From: a bacterium
GTDB taxonomy: Bacteria; Sumerlaeota; Sumerlaeia; SLMS01
Length of the DNA: 41,103 bases
Reading direction: 5' to 3'
Assembly (NCBI GenBank): GCA_016125005.1
Contig: WGMQ01000040.1
Location: 1 to 41,103 of the forward strand
Positions 7,536-15,672 of this stretch are shown piece after piece; the stretch's first letter is position 1, and every line of letters starts with the position of its first letter. The position numbers and the translations under genes were made by a program. The notes beneath the pieces are model-generated. The model ran no database searches, was not told the DNA's origin, and saw only the letters and a list, made by a program, of their open reading frames with translations.

Positions 7536-8060
7536 ATGGGACATCCCGTCGATCTGAAGCTCATCGCCAATCAGTTGCAAGCAACCCCTACGGTGCTCCG
7601 CAGCATGCTTTCGAATCTTCCAGAAGCCGTCTACGCGCGGAATGTGGAAGAAGGAAAGTGGAACATCCAGGATGTGGTCAGGCACCTGATCCACGCGGAT
7701 CGAACGAATTGGTCCGTCCGCATCGCGGTGATGCTGGAGTCGGAGGGAACTCCGGCTTTCCTCCCGTTCGACAAGGGAACGCCAGAGGCCGGTTGCGCTT
7801 CGTTCATGGAGGAGATCGAGCTCTTCGCCGACGTCAGAAGTGAGCAGGTACAGCGGCTCCTGGCCCTCACCCTTTCCGACGAGGACCTCCAGCGGAGGGC
7901 AACACATCCGGAACTGGGCAGTGTCACGCTTGGCCAGTTGCTCGCCACCTGGGCGGTGCATGACATGGCGCATCTCTCGCAGATTCTCCGGCTGCTTGCC
8001 AAGCAGTTGGGAGATCAGGTCGGACCATGGAACGCCTATCTGGCGATCCTGCGGCGCTGA
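7536..8060 (+). CDS. DinB-like four-helix metal-binding protein
   Basis: 174 residues of the DinB/YfiT-like superfamily. The expected metal ligands are visible: His in DVVRHLIHAD (H50 or H53) and the HDMAH pair (H142, H146). WNIQDVVRHLIHADR and LLATWAVHDMAHLSQI are the usual conserved blocks. Members are metal-dependent thiol transferases (for example bacillithiol-dependent) or of unknown role; the substrate cannot be read here. ATG 7536 was chosen for the family-like N-terminus with AAGG upstream; the frame is open further up but runs into the terminator of the previous gene. Confidence 0.82.
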   Translation: MGHPVDLKLIANQLQATPTVLRSMLSNLPEAVYARNVEEGKWNIQDVVRHLIHADRTNWSVRIAVMLESEGTPAFLPFDKGTPEAGCASFMEEIELFADVRSEQVQRLLALTLSDEDLQRRATHPELGSVTLGQLLATWAVHDMAHLSQILRLLAKQLGDQVGPWNAYLAILRR

Positions 8061-8168
8061 GCTCAACCCGTGCGCAATGCCCATGCTTCCCCCCCGGCCG
8101 ATGGTGCTTGACGGGAGAGAAGGTTGGTCCGCAGATGGCAACCAGACTTCCATCAAGGAGGCGCCACG

Positions 8169-8429
8169 ATGACCCGACTGATTGTTGAACTGCCCGAACA
8201 AATCAAGGAATACGTGGACGAGCAGGTCCGAACGGGAACCTTCCCGGGCTCGAACGAGTATATCTGCGAGTTGATTCGCGCGGATCAGGAGCGCCGCGCG
8301 GCGGCCGAGTTGGAGATGCAACTATTGCAGGGTCTCGAAAGCGGAGAGGCAGTCGAATGGACAAGTGATTCAGCTTCTTCCATCCGCCAAGCCGTCCGGG
8401 CAAGGGGCCGCAAGGCCGGTGTCGATTGA
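8169..8429 (+). CDS. parD: ParD-family antitoxin (ribbon-helix-helix)
   Basis: 86 residues. The N-terminal ribbon-helix-helix region (LIVELPEQIKEYVDEQVRTG) and the SNEYICELIRADQERR block are typical of ParD/CC2985-type antitoxins, which bind DNA as dimers, repress their own operon and neutralise a ParE toxin through the C-terminal tail. A perfect AAGGAGG sits eight bases before the ATG. The stop overlaps the TTG start of the next frame (TTGA), the usual coupling of a toxin-antitoxin pair. Confidence 0.85.
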   Translation: MTRLIVELPEQIKEYVDEQVRTGTFPGSNEYICELIRADQERRAAAELEMQLLQGLESGEAVEWTSDSASSIRQAVRARGRKAGVD

Positions 8430-8611
8430 GCAGACCCGTTCGCTTCACTCCCCTAGCCCTGGCCAATCTGCGGCAATGGCCGCTTGGCGATGGTTTCAAG
8501 AATTGGCTGATCTTCTACAAACCGGGCGAGGACGGTCTCCATGTCTTACGCGTGTTACATGGAGCGCGAAACCTGCCTTCTATTCTTGAAGATCCCGACC
8601 TTACCCCCTAA
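8426..8611 (+). pseudogene. parE: ParE/RelE-type toxin with an internal in-frame deletion
   Basis: Only 61 residues, against about 95 for ParE. The N-terminus (RPVRFTPLALANL) fits the first strand and helix start, and the C-terminus (WLIFYKPGEDGLHVLRVLHGARNLP) is the full ParE end. The two helices and the connecting stretch between them, about 45 residues, are missing, with the frame kept. The fold needs those helices to bind ParD, so the toxin is probably dead. It starts at TTG inside the parD stop and overlaps the 3' end of the convergent aminotransferase by 11 bases. A translated mini-protein cannot be excluded. Confidence 0.7.
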
Positions 8612-9755
8612 ACGCCGCCACCGCGGCGACCACGCGGGCCATTTCGTCTTCCGTCTGGTAGACGTGGGGCGAGAGCCTCAGCGCATTGCGGCGCACGGCG
8701 GCGAAGATACGGTGCTCGTTCCACAGCCAGGCGGTCAGCGCGCCATAGTCGACGCGGTCATGGGTGGCGCTCACGATGGAGCTGGCCCACTTCTCGTCGC
8801 GCGGAGAACGGACATTCCAGCCCGCCGCCTCAAGGCCCGACTCGAGGGCGCGGCACAGGGAGCGGTTATGCTCTGAAACGCGGGCGGGGGTCAGCTCGGC
8901 GAGGAACTTGATGGACTCGCCCATGGCCATCCAGCCGGCCACGTTGGGGGAGCCTTCCTCGAAACGCCGCGCCGAGGCCGCCGGTGGCTTGTTGAGCGTG
9001 TCGTAGTCGGCGATGTTCTCGCGCCCCAGCCAGCCGATCAGGTGATCCTGGATGAGGTTCAGCTTGTCCTTGGCGCAGTAGAACAGCGCGGCGCCCTCGG
9101 GCCCCATGAGCCATTTGTGGCTATCCGCCGCCAGGAAGTCGATGGCGCACTCGGTCACGTCGAGCGGGAAAACACCGAGCGTTTGGATCGCATCGACGCA
9201 GTGCAGGGCGCCGTATTGGCGGCAAAGCTGACCGACCGCGCGAATGTCCTGGCGGAAGCCGGTCGCGAACTGGGCGGAGGTGCTGGCGACAAGGCGCACG
9301 CCCCCCTGCTTCAGGCGCGCCTCAAGGTCTTCCAGTTCATAGCGCAGGTTGCGCTCGGGCCAGTACCAGAGCTTGGCGCCGTAGTGCTCCGCGGCCTTCC
9401 AGGCGAGGTAGTTCGAGGGGAAGGTCCGCTCCTCGACAATGATGACGTCGCTGGGCTTCCATGCGATGCCCATGCCGACCAGATTCAGCCCCGCCGTGGT
9501 GCTCTTGACGAAGCCGATCTCGTCACGGTGGGCACCGATGAAATGGGCGGCAGCATCGCGAGTTTGCTCCAGGCGCTTGGTCCACGTCCCGTAGATCGAA
9601 CTGGCATACCCGCTGACTTCATCGGCGAATGTCTTCAACATCTCGGCGGAGCGGCGGGGAATGGGGGAGGTACCCGCATGGTTCAGATAAATCTGATTGG
9701 AGCGGATGGGGAACTCCGACGGGTCGACGGAGAGTGGATGCGGAGCGAGGGCCAT
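8601..9755 (-). CDS. Class V aminotransferase (cysteine desulfurase/epimerase-like PLP enzyme)
   Basis: 384 residues, fold type I PLP enzyme. Visible are YLNHAGTSPIP at the N-terminus, STTAGLNLV for phosphate binding, HCVDAIQ with the PLP-pyridine Asp D188, and ADSHKWLMGPEG with the Schiff-base lysine K214. The HKWLMGP form and EEGSPNVAG are more like the isopenicillin-N-epimerase/selenocysteine-lyase-like branch than IscS; there is no IscS-type active-site cysteine loop. The reaction is not assignable. AAGGAA eight bases upstream supports the ATG. It is monocistronic on the minus strand and its 3' end overlaps the parE remnant. Confidence 0.85.
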   Translation of the reverse strand: MALAPHPLSVDPSEFPIRSNQIYLNHAGTSPIPRRSAEMLKTFADEVSGYASSIYGTWTKRLEQTRDAAAHFIGAHRDEIGFVKSTTAGLNLVGMGIAWKPSDVIIVEERTFPSNYLAWKAAEHYGAKLWYWPERNLRYELEDLEARLKQGGVRLVASTSAQFATGFRQDIRAVGQLCRQYGALHCVDAIQTLGVFPLDVTECAIDFLAADSHKWLMGPEGAALFYCAKDKLNLIQDHLIGWLGRENIADYDTLNKPPAASARRFEEGSPNVAGWMAMGESIKFLAELTPARVSEHNRSLCRALESGLEAAGWNVRSPRDEKWASSIVSATHDRVDYGALTAWLWNEHRIFAAVRRNALRLSPHVYQTEDEMARVVAAVAAFRG

Positions 9756-9940
9756 GATGCCGATTCCTTGATCGGAAGTGATGGTTGAGGAAATCGCGAA
9801 TCATCCCCGGGCACAAACGAAAGCTACATGGGGACAGCGGCTGCGCCGAGATCGGTCAGAGGTGGGATTCCCCTTGTTCTCAGCGGGGGAAAGGCGGAAG
9901 GTTTTGGCGTTGCAATTCCGCAATCAGAGGATGATTTTCC

Positions 9941-12844
9941 ATGAGAAATGGACTATGGGTAGCCATTCTGGCTGTCGCGGCGTCGCTGGGGGACGCGTCG
10001 GCCCAGACCCTTTACGAAACGGACTTCGAGCAGACAGGCGATCCTTCCGGCGTCTCCTTCCCCACGGGGACGTTGACCGCGGGCGGTTGGACCTCTGAGT
10101 CGGCAACGGTTTCGAACGAGACCGACGGCGCGGCGAACGGCACGCAGTTCGTCGTGCAGGGTGCGAACTCCAGCATCCGCCGCTCCCTTGCCCCTGCCAC
10201 CCCACCGACCGAAGTGCTCATGCGCGGCTGGTACAAGGGGCTGGGCGATACGGAGCTGGTGCTTCCTTCGGGCTCCACTCCCTATGCGGCAATTCTTGGC
10301 TTTCGGAACATCGACGCCGGCACGCTGACGGTGGCCGGGTACAACGGTACAACGTCGACGTGGGACGAGAACAACGAGTTCATGATGAGCACGACAGAGT
10401 GGCACAAGATCGTCATCCATCTGAACTACGCCGCGGGTGCCCGCACTTACTCGGTGGCGGTGGACGACCAGCCGGTCCTGGCGGACATCCCCTTCCACAC
10501 AAGCTCCCTTGCCACGCTGAGCGGCTTTGAGTCCACCAGCGGCGACGGCGCCAATGTCGACACCATCGGCTTCTTCATCAGCGATAGTGACTACGATAAC
10601 GACGGCGTCTCTGACGCGGAGGAAGTCACGACCGCGGGCGCAGATCCCTTCGACCCTTACAAGCCGAACGCAAACGAAGCTCCGACGCTAGTTGCGCTCA
10701 GCAACAACTCGGTTGACGAGAACGCGGCCATCGGAACGGCGGTTGGTACTCTTTCGAGCAGCGACGCGAATCCATCGGATACCTTCAGCTACGCCTTTAC
10801 CGCCGGTGAGGGGGACGACGACAATGGCTCCTTCCAGATTGTCAACGGCGTGCTCCAGACCGCAGCGGTCTTCAACTTCGAGGCAAAGTCTGAGTATTCG
10901 ATTCTGATCAGGACGACAGATAGTGGTGGTCTGAGCTTCGATCAGGCCCTGACCGTCTTCGTCAACGACCGCAACGAGGCACCCGCCGGACCGTCCATTT
11001 CCAACATGGTCGTCCCTGAGAACCTCGCCCCGGGTACTTTGGTCGGCACGCTTCAGTCGACCGATCCCGACAGCCTCGACACGGCCAGCTACTCGCTGGT
11101 GGCCGGGCCGGGGGCTGACGACAACGCCTTGTTTCAGGTCACGGGCGGTAACCTCGTGACGAATGCGGTCTTCGACTTTGAGTCGCAGAACAGCTATTCT
11201 GTCCGCGTCCGTGTCACGGACAGCGGCGGACTCACTTCGGACGCAATCCTGGCGATATCGATCACCAACGGCAACGATGCGCCGACGGGCTTGGACATTT
11301 CGAACGACACGATCGCTGAAGACGTCGCCTTCGGAACCCTCGTTGGCGGCTTCACCACCACGGACCCGGACGGCGAAACGGGCTTCACCTACGAGTTGGT
11401 CGCAGGGGACGGCGACGACGATAATGTTTCCTTCTCGATCGTCGGGAATGAGCTTTTCACCGCCCAGGAGTTTGACTTCGAGGCGCGTGACAGCTACACG
11501 ATCCGCGTCCGCACCACGGACGGAGGAGGCCCCATTTTCGACAAGGGCCTTTCGGGTCTCTCCTTCGAGCAGCGCTTCGACATCTTCATCAGCAATGTGA
11601 ACGAGGTGCCCACAGCCCTCGCCTTTGCTCAGCCCAATCCGGTCCCGGAAAATGCGGCGATCGGCACAGTGGTTGGCACTCTGTCCTCCACCGATCCCGA
11701 TGCATCCGATGCCTTCACCTACTCGCTGGTTGCGGGCGAGGGTGACGACCACAACACGTCATTCACGCTCAACGGGGCGGAGGTTCGCGTCGCGCTGCCG
11801 CTTGACTTTGAGTCCACGCAGTTTGCCTCGATCCGCGTTCGCACCACGGACGCTGGCGGGCTTTTCTTTGATGATGCGGTGACCATTGAAATCAGCGACA
11901 CGAACGAGACCCTGCCGGTATTGACGCTCTCCGGGACGAGCATCGCGGAGAACCAGGAAGGCGACACGGTCATCGGTTCCTTTGTCGTGCAGGATGCGGG
12001 CGGCTTCACTTATGACACCTTCGAAATCGTGGGCGGTGCTGATTCTGCCTCGTTCCTCATCGATGGCGACACGCTCCGCTCGGTGGACGCGTTCGACTTT
12101 GAGGCTGGAGCGACCCGCGACCTCGTCGTTCAGGCATCAGGCGAAGGGGCTCCCACCATCACGGAAACCCTGTTTACGATCAACATTCTGGATGTGAACG
12201 AGACTCCCTTCCGGGTGGTGTTGAGCGGTGCGGTGTTGGCGAACGAAAACCAGCCGGCAGGCAGCGTGATGGCATCTCTGGTCCCGGTGGTCACACAGGG
12301 TAGCGGCAATGGGTTCGACCCCGACGCGGGCGACATGGTCACGTTTGCCATCGATGAGAGCAGCTCGGAGAACGGTGGCGCTGACTTCAGCATCAGTGGC
12401 TCCAACATCCTCTCGACGCGGTCCTTTGACTTCGAGGACCAGAGCACGTTCGAACTAACGATCATCGTGACGGACGCAGAGGGTCTGTTCAGCACCAGCG
12501 TTGTGACCGTTCAGATTGTGGATGGTCCGGACGCTCCGACCGCCATCTCCCTTTCGGGCGGCAGCACGCTGATTGGCAGCGCGGCAGGCACGGTGCTCGG
12601 CACTTTCTCCACCGAGGATCAGGACGCGGGCGATGCGTTCGTCTATACGCTGGTCGACGGCGATGGCGACGACCATAACGCGGCCTTCGAGATCGTGGGA
12701 GGCGAGTTGCAGATCGCCACTCCGCCCACCGCGGCAGGTTCACTCTCGATCCGCGTTCGCAGCACGGACTCGGCCGGCCTGATCGTGGAGGACAGCTTCA
12801 CCATCACGGTGCACTCTGCGGCCAGCGGCTGGGCATTACGTTAA
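9941..12844 (+). CDS. Large secreted cadherin-repeat protein
   Basis: 967 residues with a Sec signal peptide (about 1-21, ending DASAQ). Residues about 22-215 are a beta-sandwich, possibly laminin-G/concanavalin-like. SDYDNDGVSDAEE (near 222) is a thrombospondin-type-3-like calcium loop. Seven cadherin-like repeats of 90-105 residues follow, each with a VxENxAxGTxVGTLSSxDPD opening, a D/E-rich GEGDDDN loop, and FDFExxxxYxIRVRTTDxGG. This family binds calcium and makes rod-shaped adhesive proteins. No LPxTG, PEP-CTERM or type IX sorting tail is seen; the end (SGWALR) is abrupt. AGAGG ten bases before the ATG supports the start. It is probably released or surface-associated. Confidence 0.85.
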   Translation: MRNGLWVAILAVAASLGDASAQTLYETDFEQTGDPSGVSFPTGTLTAGGWTSESATVSNETDGAANGTQFVVQGANSSIRRSLAPATPPTEVLMRGWYKGLGDTELVLPSGSTPYAAILGFRNIDAGTLTVAGYNGTTSTWDENNEFMMSTTEWHKIVIHLNYAAGARTYSVAVDDQPVLADIPFHTSSLATLSGFESTSGDGANVDTIGFFISDSDYDNDGVSDAEEVTTAGADPFDPYKPNANEAPTLVALSNNSVDENAAIGTAVGTLSSSDANPSDTFSYAFTAGEGDDDNGSFQIVNGVLQTAAVFNFEAKSEYSILIRTTDSGGLSFDQALTVFVNDRNEAPAGPSISNMVVPENLAPGTLVGTLQSTDPDSLDTASYSLVAGPGADDNALFQVTGGNLVTNAVFDFESQNSYSVRVRVTDSGGLTSDAILAISITNGNDAPTGLDISNDTIAEDVAFGTLVGGFTTTDPDGETGFTYELVAGDGDDDNVSFSIVGNELFTAQEFDFEARDSYTIRVRTTDGGGPIFDKGLSGLSFEQRFDIFISNVNEVPTALAFAQPNPVPENAAIGTVVGTLSSTDPDASDAFTYSLVAGEGDDHNTSFTLNGAEVRVALPLDFESTQFASIRVRTTDAGGLFFDDAVTIEISDTNETLPVLTLSGTSIAENQEGDTVIGSFVVQDAGGFTYDTFEIVGGADSASFLIDGDTLRSVDAFDFEAGATRDLVVQASGEGAPTITETLFTINILDVNETPFRVVLSGAVLANENQPAGSVMASLVPVVTQGSGNGFDPDAGDMVTFAIDESSSENGGADFSISGSNILSTRSFDFEDQSTFELTIIVTDAEGLFSTSVVTVQIVDGPDAPTAISLSGGSTLIGSAAGTVLGTFSTEDQDAGDAFVYTLVDGDGDDHNAAFEIVGGELQIATPPTAAGSLSIRVRSTDSAGLIVEDSFTITVHSAASGWALR

Positions 12845-12877
12845 GCGGGCAGTATTCACACCCATCAACGAATGATT

Positions 12878-12907
12878 CGGCCCCCGCAGCGATGCGGGGG
12901 CCGTTTT
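12878..12907 (+). terminator. Intrinsic terminator after the cadherin-repeat gene
   Basis: Perfect 11-bp stem CGGCCCCCGCA / TGCGGGGGCCG (12878-12888 with 12893-12903) closed by a GCGA tetraloop, then TTTT at 12904-12907. Confidence 0.95.
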
Positions 12908-12956
12908 CGTGTTCGGTGTAAACTGGCGGAGGAGAGAGGAAGCGGCGCTTACCAGA

Positions 12957-15419
12957 TCACCACTCCACGCGCCAGAATCCGTAGGAGTAGTCGCCGCCAA
13001 CCAAGGTGAACTGACCGCCTTCCATCTCGCTGGTCATCGTGCCGGCCAGCGTGGGGCTCAGGTGCGGCGTCCCCCAATGGGTCGGAATGGTGACGGCAAT
13101 GTCGCCTGCCTTGTTGTTGCGGGCGAAGGCGGCAATGATGACCTCCTCCGGGGCGATGCGAGCCAGAACGAGCGTCTCGTCGTCAGCCTTGAGGATCTCG
13201 GTGACGCCGCGGCGGAGGGCGACGCTTTGATGGCGCAGGGCGTTCAGCTTCGACACCGTGTCGCGGGTCGCCACCTGATCGGGGGTCCAGTCTTCCCACT
13301 GCATGGGACGGCGGTTGTCGGGGTCCTGCGCGCCGGTCATGCCGATTTCATCGCCGTAGTAGATGGTGGGCGGGCCTTCGAGCGATGTCAGGTAGGCGAA
13401 GCCGAGCTGGAGCTTCTTGTAGCTCAGCGGCTGATCGACCTGGGGCGGCATTGTGTAGCCAACCTCGGTTTCCTTCATGCCCTGGGGGAAGTCACCGTCG
13501 GCGTAGGCCATGAAGCGCCCGACGTCGTGGTTGCCGAGGAGGGGGCTCATGATGGCTGACGGCGGATAGTAACGCTGGGCGCCGCGGATGGCTTCGGCGA
13601 GGTCGCTCATCTTGCCGGTGCCGCGGGCGAGTGTGCCCTGTACCGCGAAGTAGTTCGGGAAATCGAACTGGCCATCAAGCAGGTCGGGACCAACGAACGC
13701 CGAGACGGTGCTGTGACCGGAGATCGTCTCACCAATCTGGAAGACAGCGCGGTTCTCGCCGACAGAGAACTCGCGGCGGAGTTTCTTGGTCAACTCGCGC
13801 CAGAGCGGCAGCGGCACGTGCTTGACGGCATCGTGACGGAAGCCATCGGCACCGGACTCGCGCATCCAGAAAACGGCGCTGTCGGTCATGGTGGCGATCA
13901 GGTCCGGGCGCTTGTCGTAATCCAGCGTCGGGAGGAATGTATCGAACCAGGTGGTGAAGGGATGGGCGTCGAACTCGCGGATGTTGTTTTTGCCATCGGA
14001 GAGCTTGAGCGGCGTGGCGATGGTCGGATCGGCCTGATAGAGAGGATGATCCTCGTGGACGTGGTTGCTGACGAAGTCGAGCAGGACAGCGATGCCCTTG
14101 GCGTGGGCTGCGTCGACGAGGGCCTTGAGTTCCTCCATGCTGCCAAAAGCGGGGTTGGTCTTGTCCGTCGCGACGGGCCAGTAACCGTGGTACGATGAGA
14201 AAAGGCGTCCGGGTTCGATGGACTCCTTCTCGATCTTGAAGGTGTTCAGGTTCGGCGGGGAAATCCAGATGGTAGTGATGCCGAGGGAAGTGAAGTAGCC
14301 GTCCTCGATCTTCTGGCGAATGCCGGCCCAGTCGCCGCCCTTGTACTGCGCCAGCGGATGGACGCCGGTGTTGTCCTGCACGGGGTTGTTGGAGGGGTCG
14401 CCGTCGAGGAATCGATCTGTCATGGGGAAGTAAAGCACCTCGTCGCGCGGCGAGCGGGGCGCTCCTGCATAGGAGAAGCGGCTTACCGCCTGCCCTGCGC
14501 GGCCATCGGTGGTGTTGGCCAGCAGGATGACGTTGTTCTCCTTGAGCCAATCGGCCTCGGGGAGGGCGAGGCGGATCGTGCCTGTCGGATGGTCGATGAT
14601 CCAGTCGGTCACGCGGCGGCGCTTGTTGTTCACGATGAGCGTCACGGAGGCGGGGTCGATGGCCGTGCCCTTTTCGAGGGCGGCGCCGAACCCGCCCTGG
14701 GGTCCGGAGCCAGGCATGGCCGCCGAGAGGACACTGAAATTGAGGGTCTTCTTCGATTCGCCGCCGACGCGAAGCAGCGAGTTGCCATAGCCGCCGCTTT
14801 CCATCTCGGGATTCGAGGGATCGGCGATCCACTCGCCGTCGACGACAAGCTTATAGGTATGGACTCCCGGCGGAATTGCTTTCTCCAGAAGGTAGGATCC
14901 GTCGGCCTGGCGAACCAGTTGATCCGCGGAATTGTTCCAGCCGTTGAAGCTTCCCGCTGCGAAGACCTTGGTGTCCGGCTTGGCGGGCTTGGTGTAGCGG
15001 AAGGTCACGATGGGAAGGGGTTCAACCACGACGGGGAAGTAGACGGCGTCGACGCTCCCCCTGGGGCTGATGAGATTGGCCTTCACCAATGTGGCGCCGT
15101 CAGAGCCGGGCTCCGCACGCACGACCAAGGCGTCCTCCTCGATGACAATGGAGACGCCGATCGGATTCTCCGCACCGGCCTCCTGAATGGTGAAAAGAGG
15201 AAGGCTGGAGGAGCCGAGAAGGGACACGCGTCGCTGTTCGCCGGGCACCAGCTTGACGAGCGGCAGGGGCGAGGGAGTGTCAGTGACAGTCCAGATGGCG
15301 GGTGTGGTTTCCGGTCCACGGACCTGGTCGGGAAGCCTTGGTGAGCGACCCGTGCAAGAAACGATCATACCCGTGGAGACAAGGAGCAGGGTGGTAGTTT
15401 GGAGTGAAATTCGCCGCAT
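12957..15419 (-). CDS. Lipoprotein GH13 alpha-amylase/neopullulanase-like enzyme
   Basis: 820 residues. The start MRRISLQTTT gives a lipoprotein signal with Cys in MIVSC; GGGAG precedes the ATG. A CBM48-like domain (IVTFRYTKPAKPDTKVFAAGSFNGW ... YKLVVDGEWIADP) precedes the GH13 barrel. All four GH13 regions are intact: DFVSNHVHEDHP, GADGFRHDAVKH with nucleophile D530, IGETIS with acid/base E564, and LLGNHDVGRF with D632. The barrel begins DEVLYFPMTDRFLDGDPSNN, as in cyclomaltodextrinase/neopullulanase-like enzymes. It should cut starch, glycogen or maltodextrins at the cell surface. It diverges from the amylase-ABC operon across a 253-base shared control region. Confidence 0.93.
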   Translation of the reverse strand: MRRISLQTTTLLLVSTGMIVSCTGRSPRLPDQVRGPETTPAIWTVTDTPSPLPLVKLVPGEQRRVSLLGSSSLPLFTIQEAGAENPIGVSIVIEEDALVVRAEPGSDGATLVKANLISPRGSVDAVYFPVVVEPLPIVTFRYTKPAKPDTKVFAAGSFNGWNNSADQLVRQADGSYLLEKAIPPGVHTYKLVVDGEWIADPSNPEMESGGYGNSLLRVGGESKKTLNFSVLSAAMPGSGPQGGFGAALEKGTAIDPASVTLIVNNKRRRVTDWIIDHPTGTIRLALPEADWLKENNVILLANTTDGRAGQAVSRFSYAGAPRSPRDEVLYFPMTDRFLDGDPSNNPVQDNTGVHPLAQYKGGDWAGIRQKIEDGYFTSLGITTIWISPPNLNTFKIEKESIEPGRLFSSYHGYWPVATDKTNPAFGSMEELKALVDAAHAKGIAVLLDFVSNHVHEDHPLYQADPTIATPLKLSDGKNNIREFDAHPFTTWFDTFLPTLDYDKRPDLIATMTDSAVFWMRESGADGFRHDAVKHVPLPLWRELTKKLRREFSVGENRAVFQIGETISGHSTVSAFVGPDLLDGQFDFPNYFAVQGTLARGTGKMSDLAEAIRGAQRYYPPSAIMSPLLGNHDVGRFMAYADGDFPQGMKETEVGYTMPPQVDQPLSYKKLQLGFAYLTSLEGPPTIYYGDEIGMTGAQDPDNRRPMQWEDWTPDQVATRDTVSKLNALRHQSVALRRGVTEILKADDETLVLARIAPEEVIIAAFARNNKAGDIAVTIPTHWGTPHLSPTLAGTMTSEMEGGQFTLVGGDYSYGFWRVEW

Positions 15420-15442
15420 GGGTTGAGACTCCCTTCGTTGAA

Positions 15443-15534
15443 CTTTTGCACGCACACCATCATGCGGATGCACTGCAATGAGGCGGGTCAATCAAACGTA
15501 GCGGTCGGTCCAAGAAAATCGTGATGTGCAAAAG
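15443..15534. promoter_or_regulatory. Possible operator pair in the divergent amylase control region
   Basis: The 253 bases between the two divergent amylase genes (15420-15672) hold a perfect inverted pair, CTTTTGCAC at 15443-15451 and GTGCAAAAG at 15526-15534, with further TGCA-centred words near 15475 (CACTGCAATG) and 15543 (ATTGCACAG). Such spaced inverted half-sites suit a looping or dimeric regulator of the alpha-glucan genes. No regulator gene is nearby. Core promoter boxes were not convincing. Confidence 0.4.
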
Positions 15535-15672
15535 ATCCTTTCGATTGCACAGCCTGCGAAATCCCTCAGTTGGAGCAGTCCACTTACCCTTGACGCAACC
15601 TGAGCGCCGTTGCTTCCTGACGTTCCAGCATGCGCGGAAAAACAGTTCGAACTTTCAGTAGGGGGGTTCCCG

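Noticed and set aside
15610..15672. Upstream start for the second GH13 gene adding 21 residues
   Set aside because: It puts a polar stretch before the signal peptide; the GTG at 15673 has a strong G-rich ribosome-binding site and begins the signal peptide.
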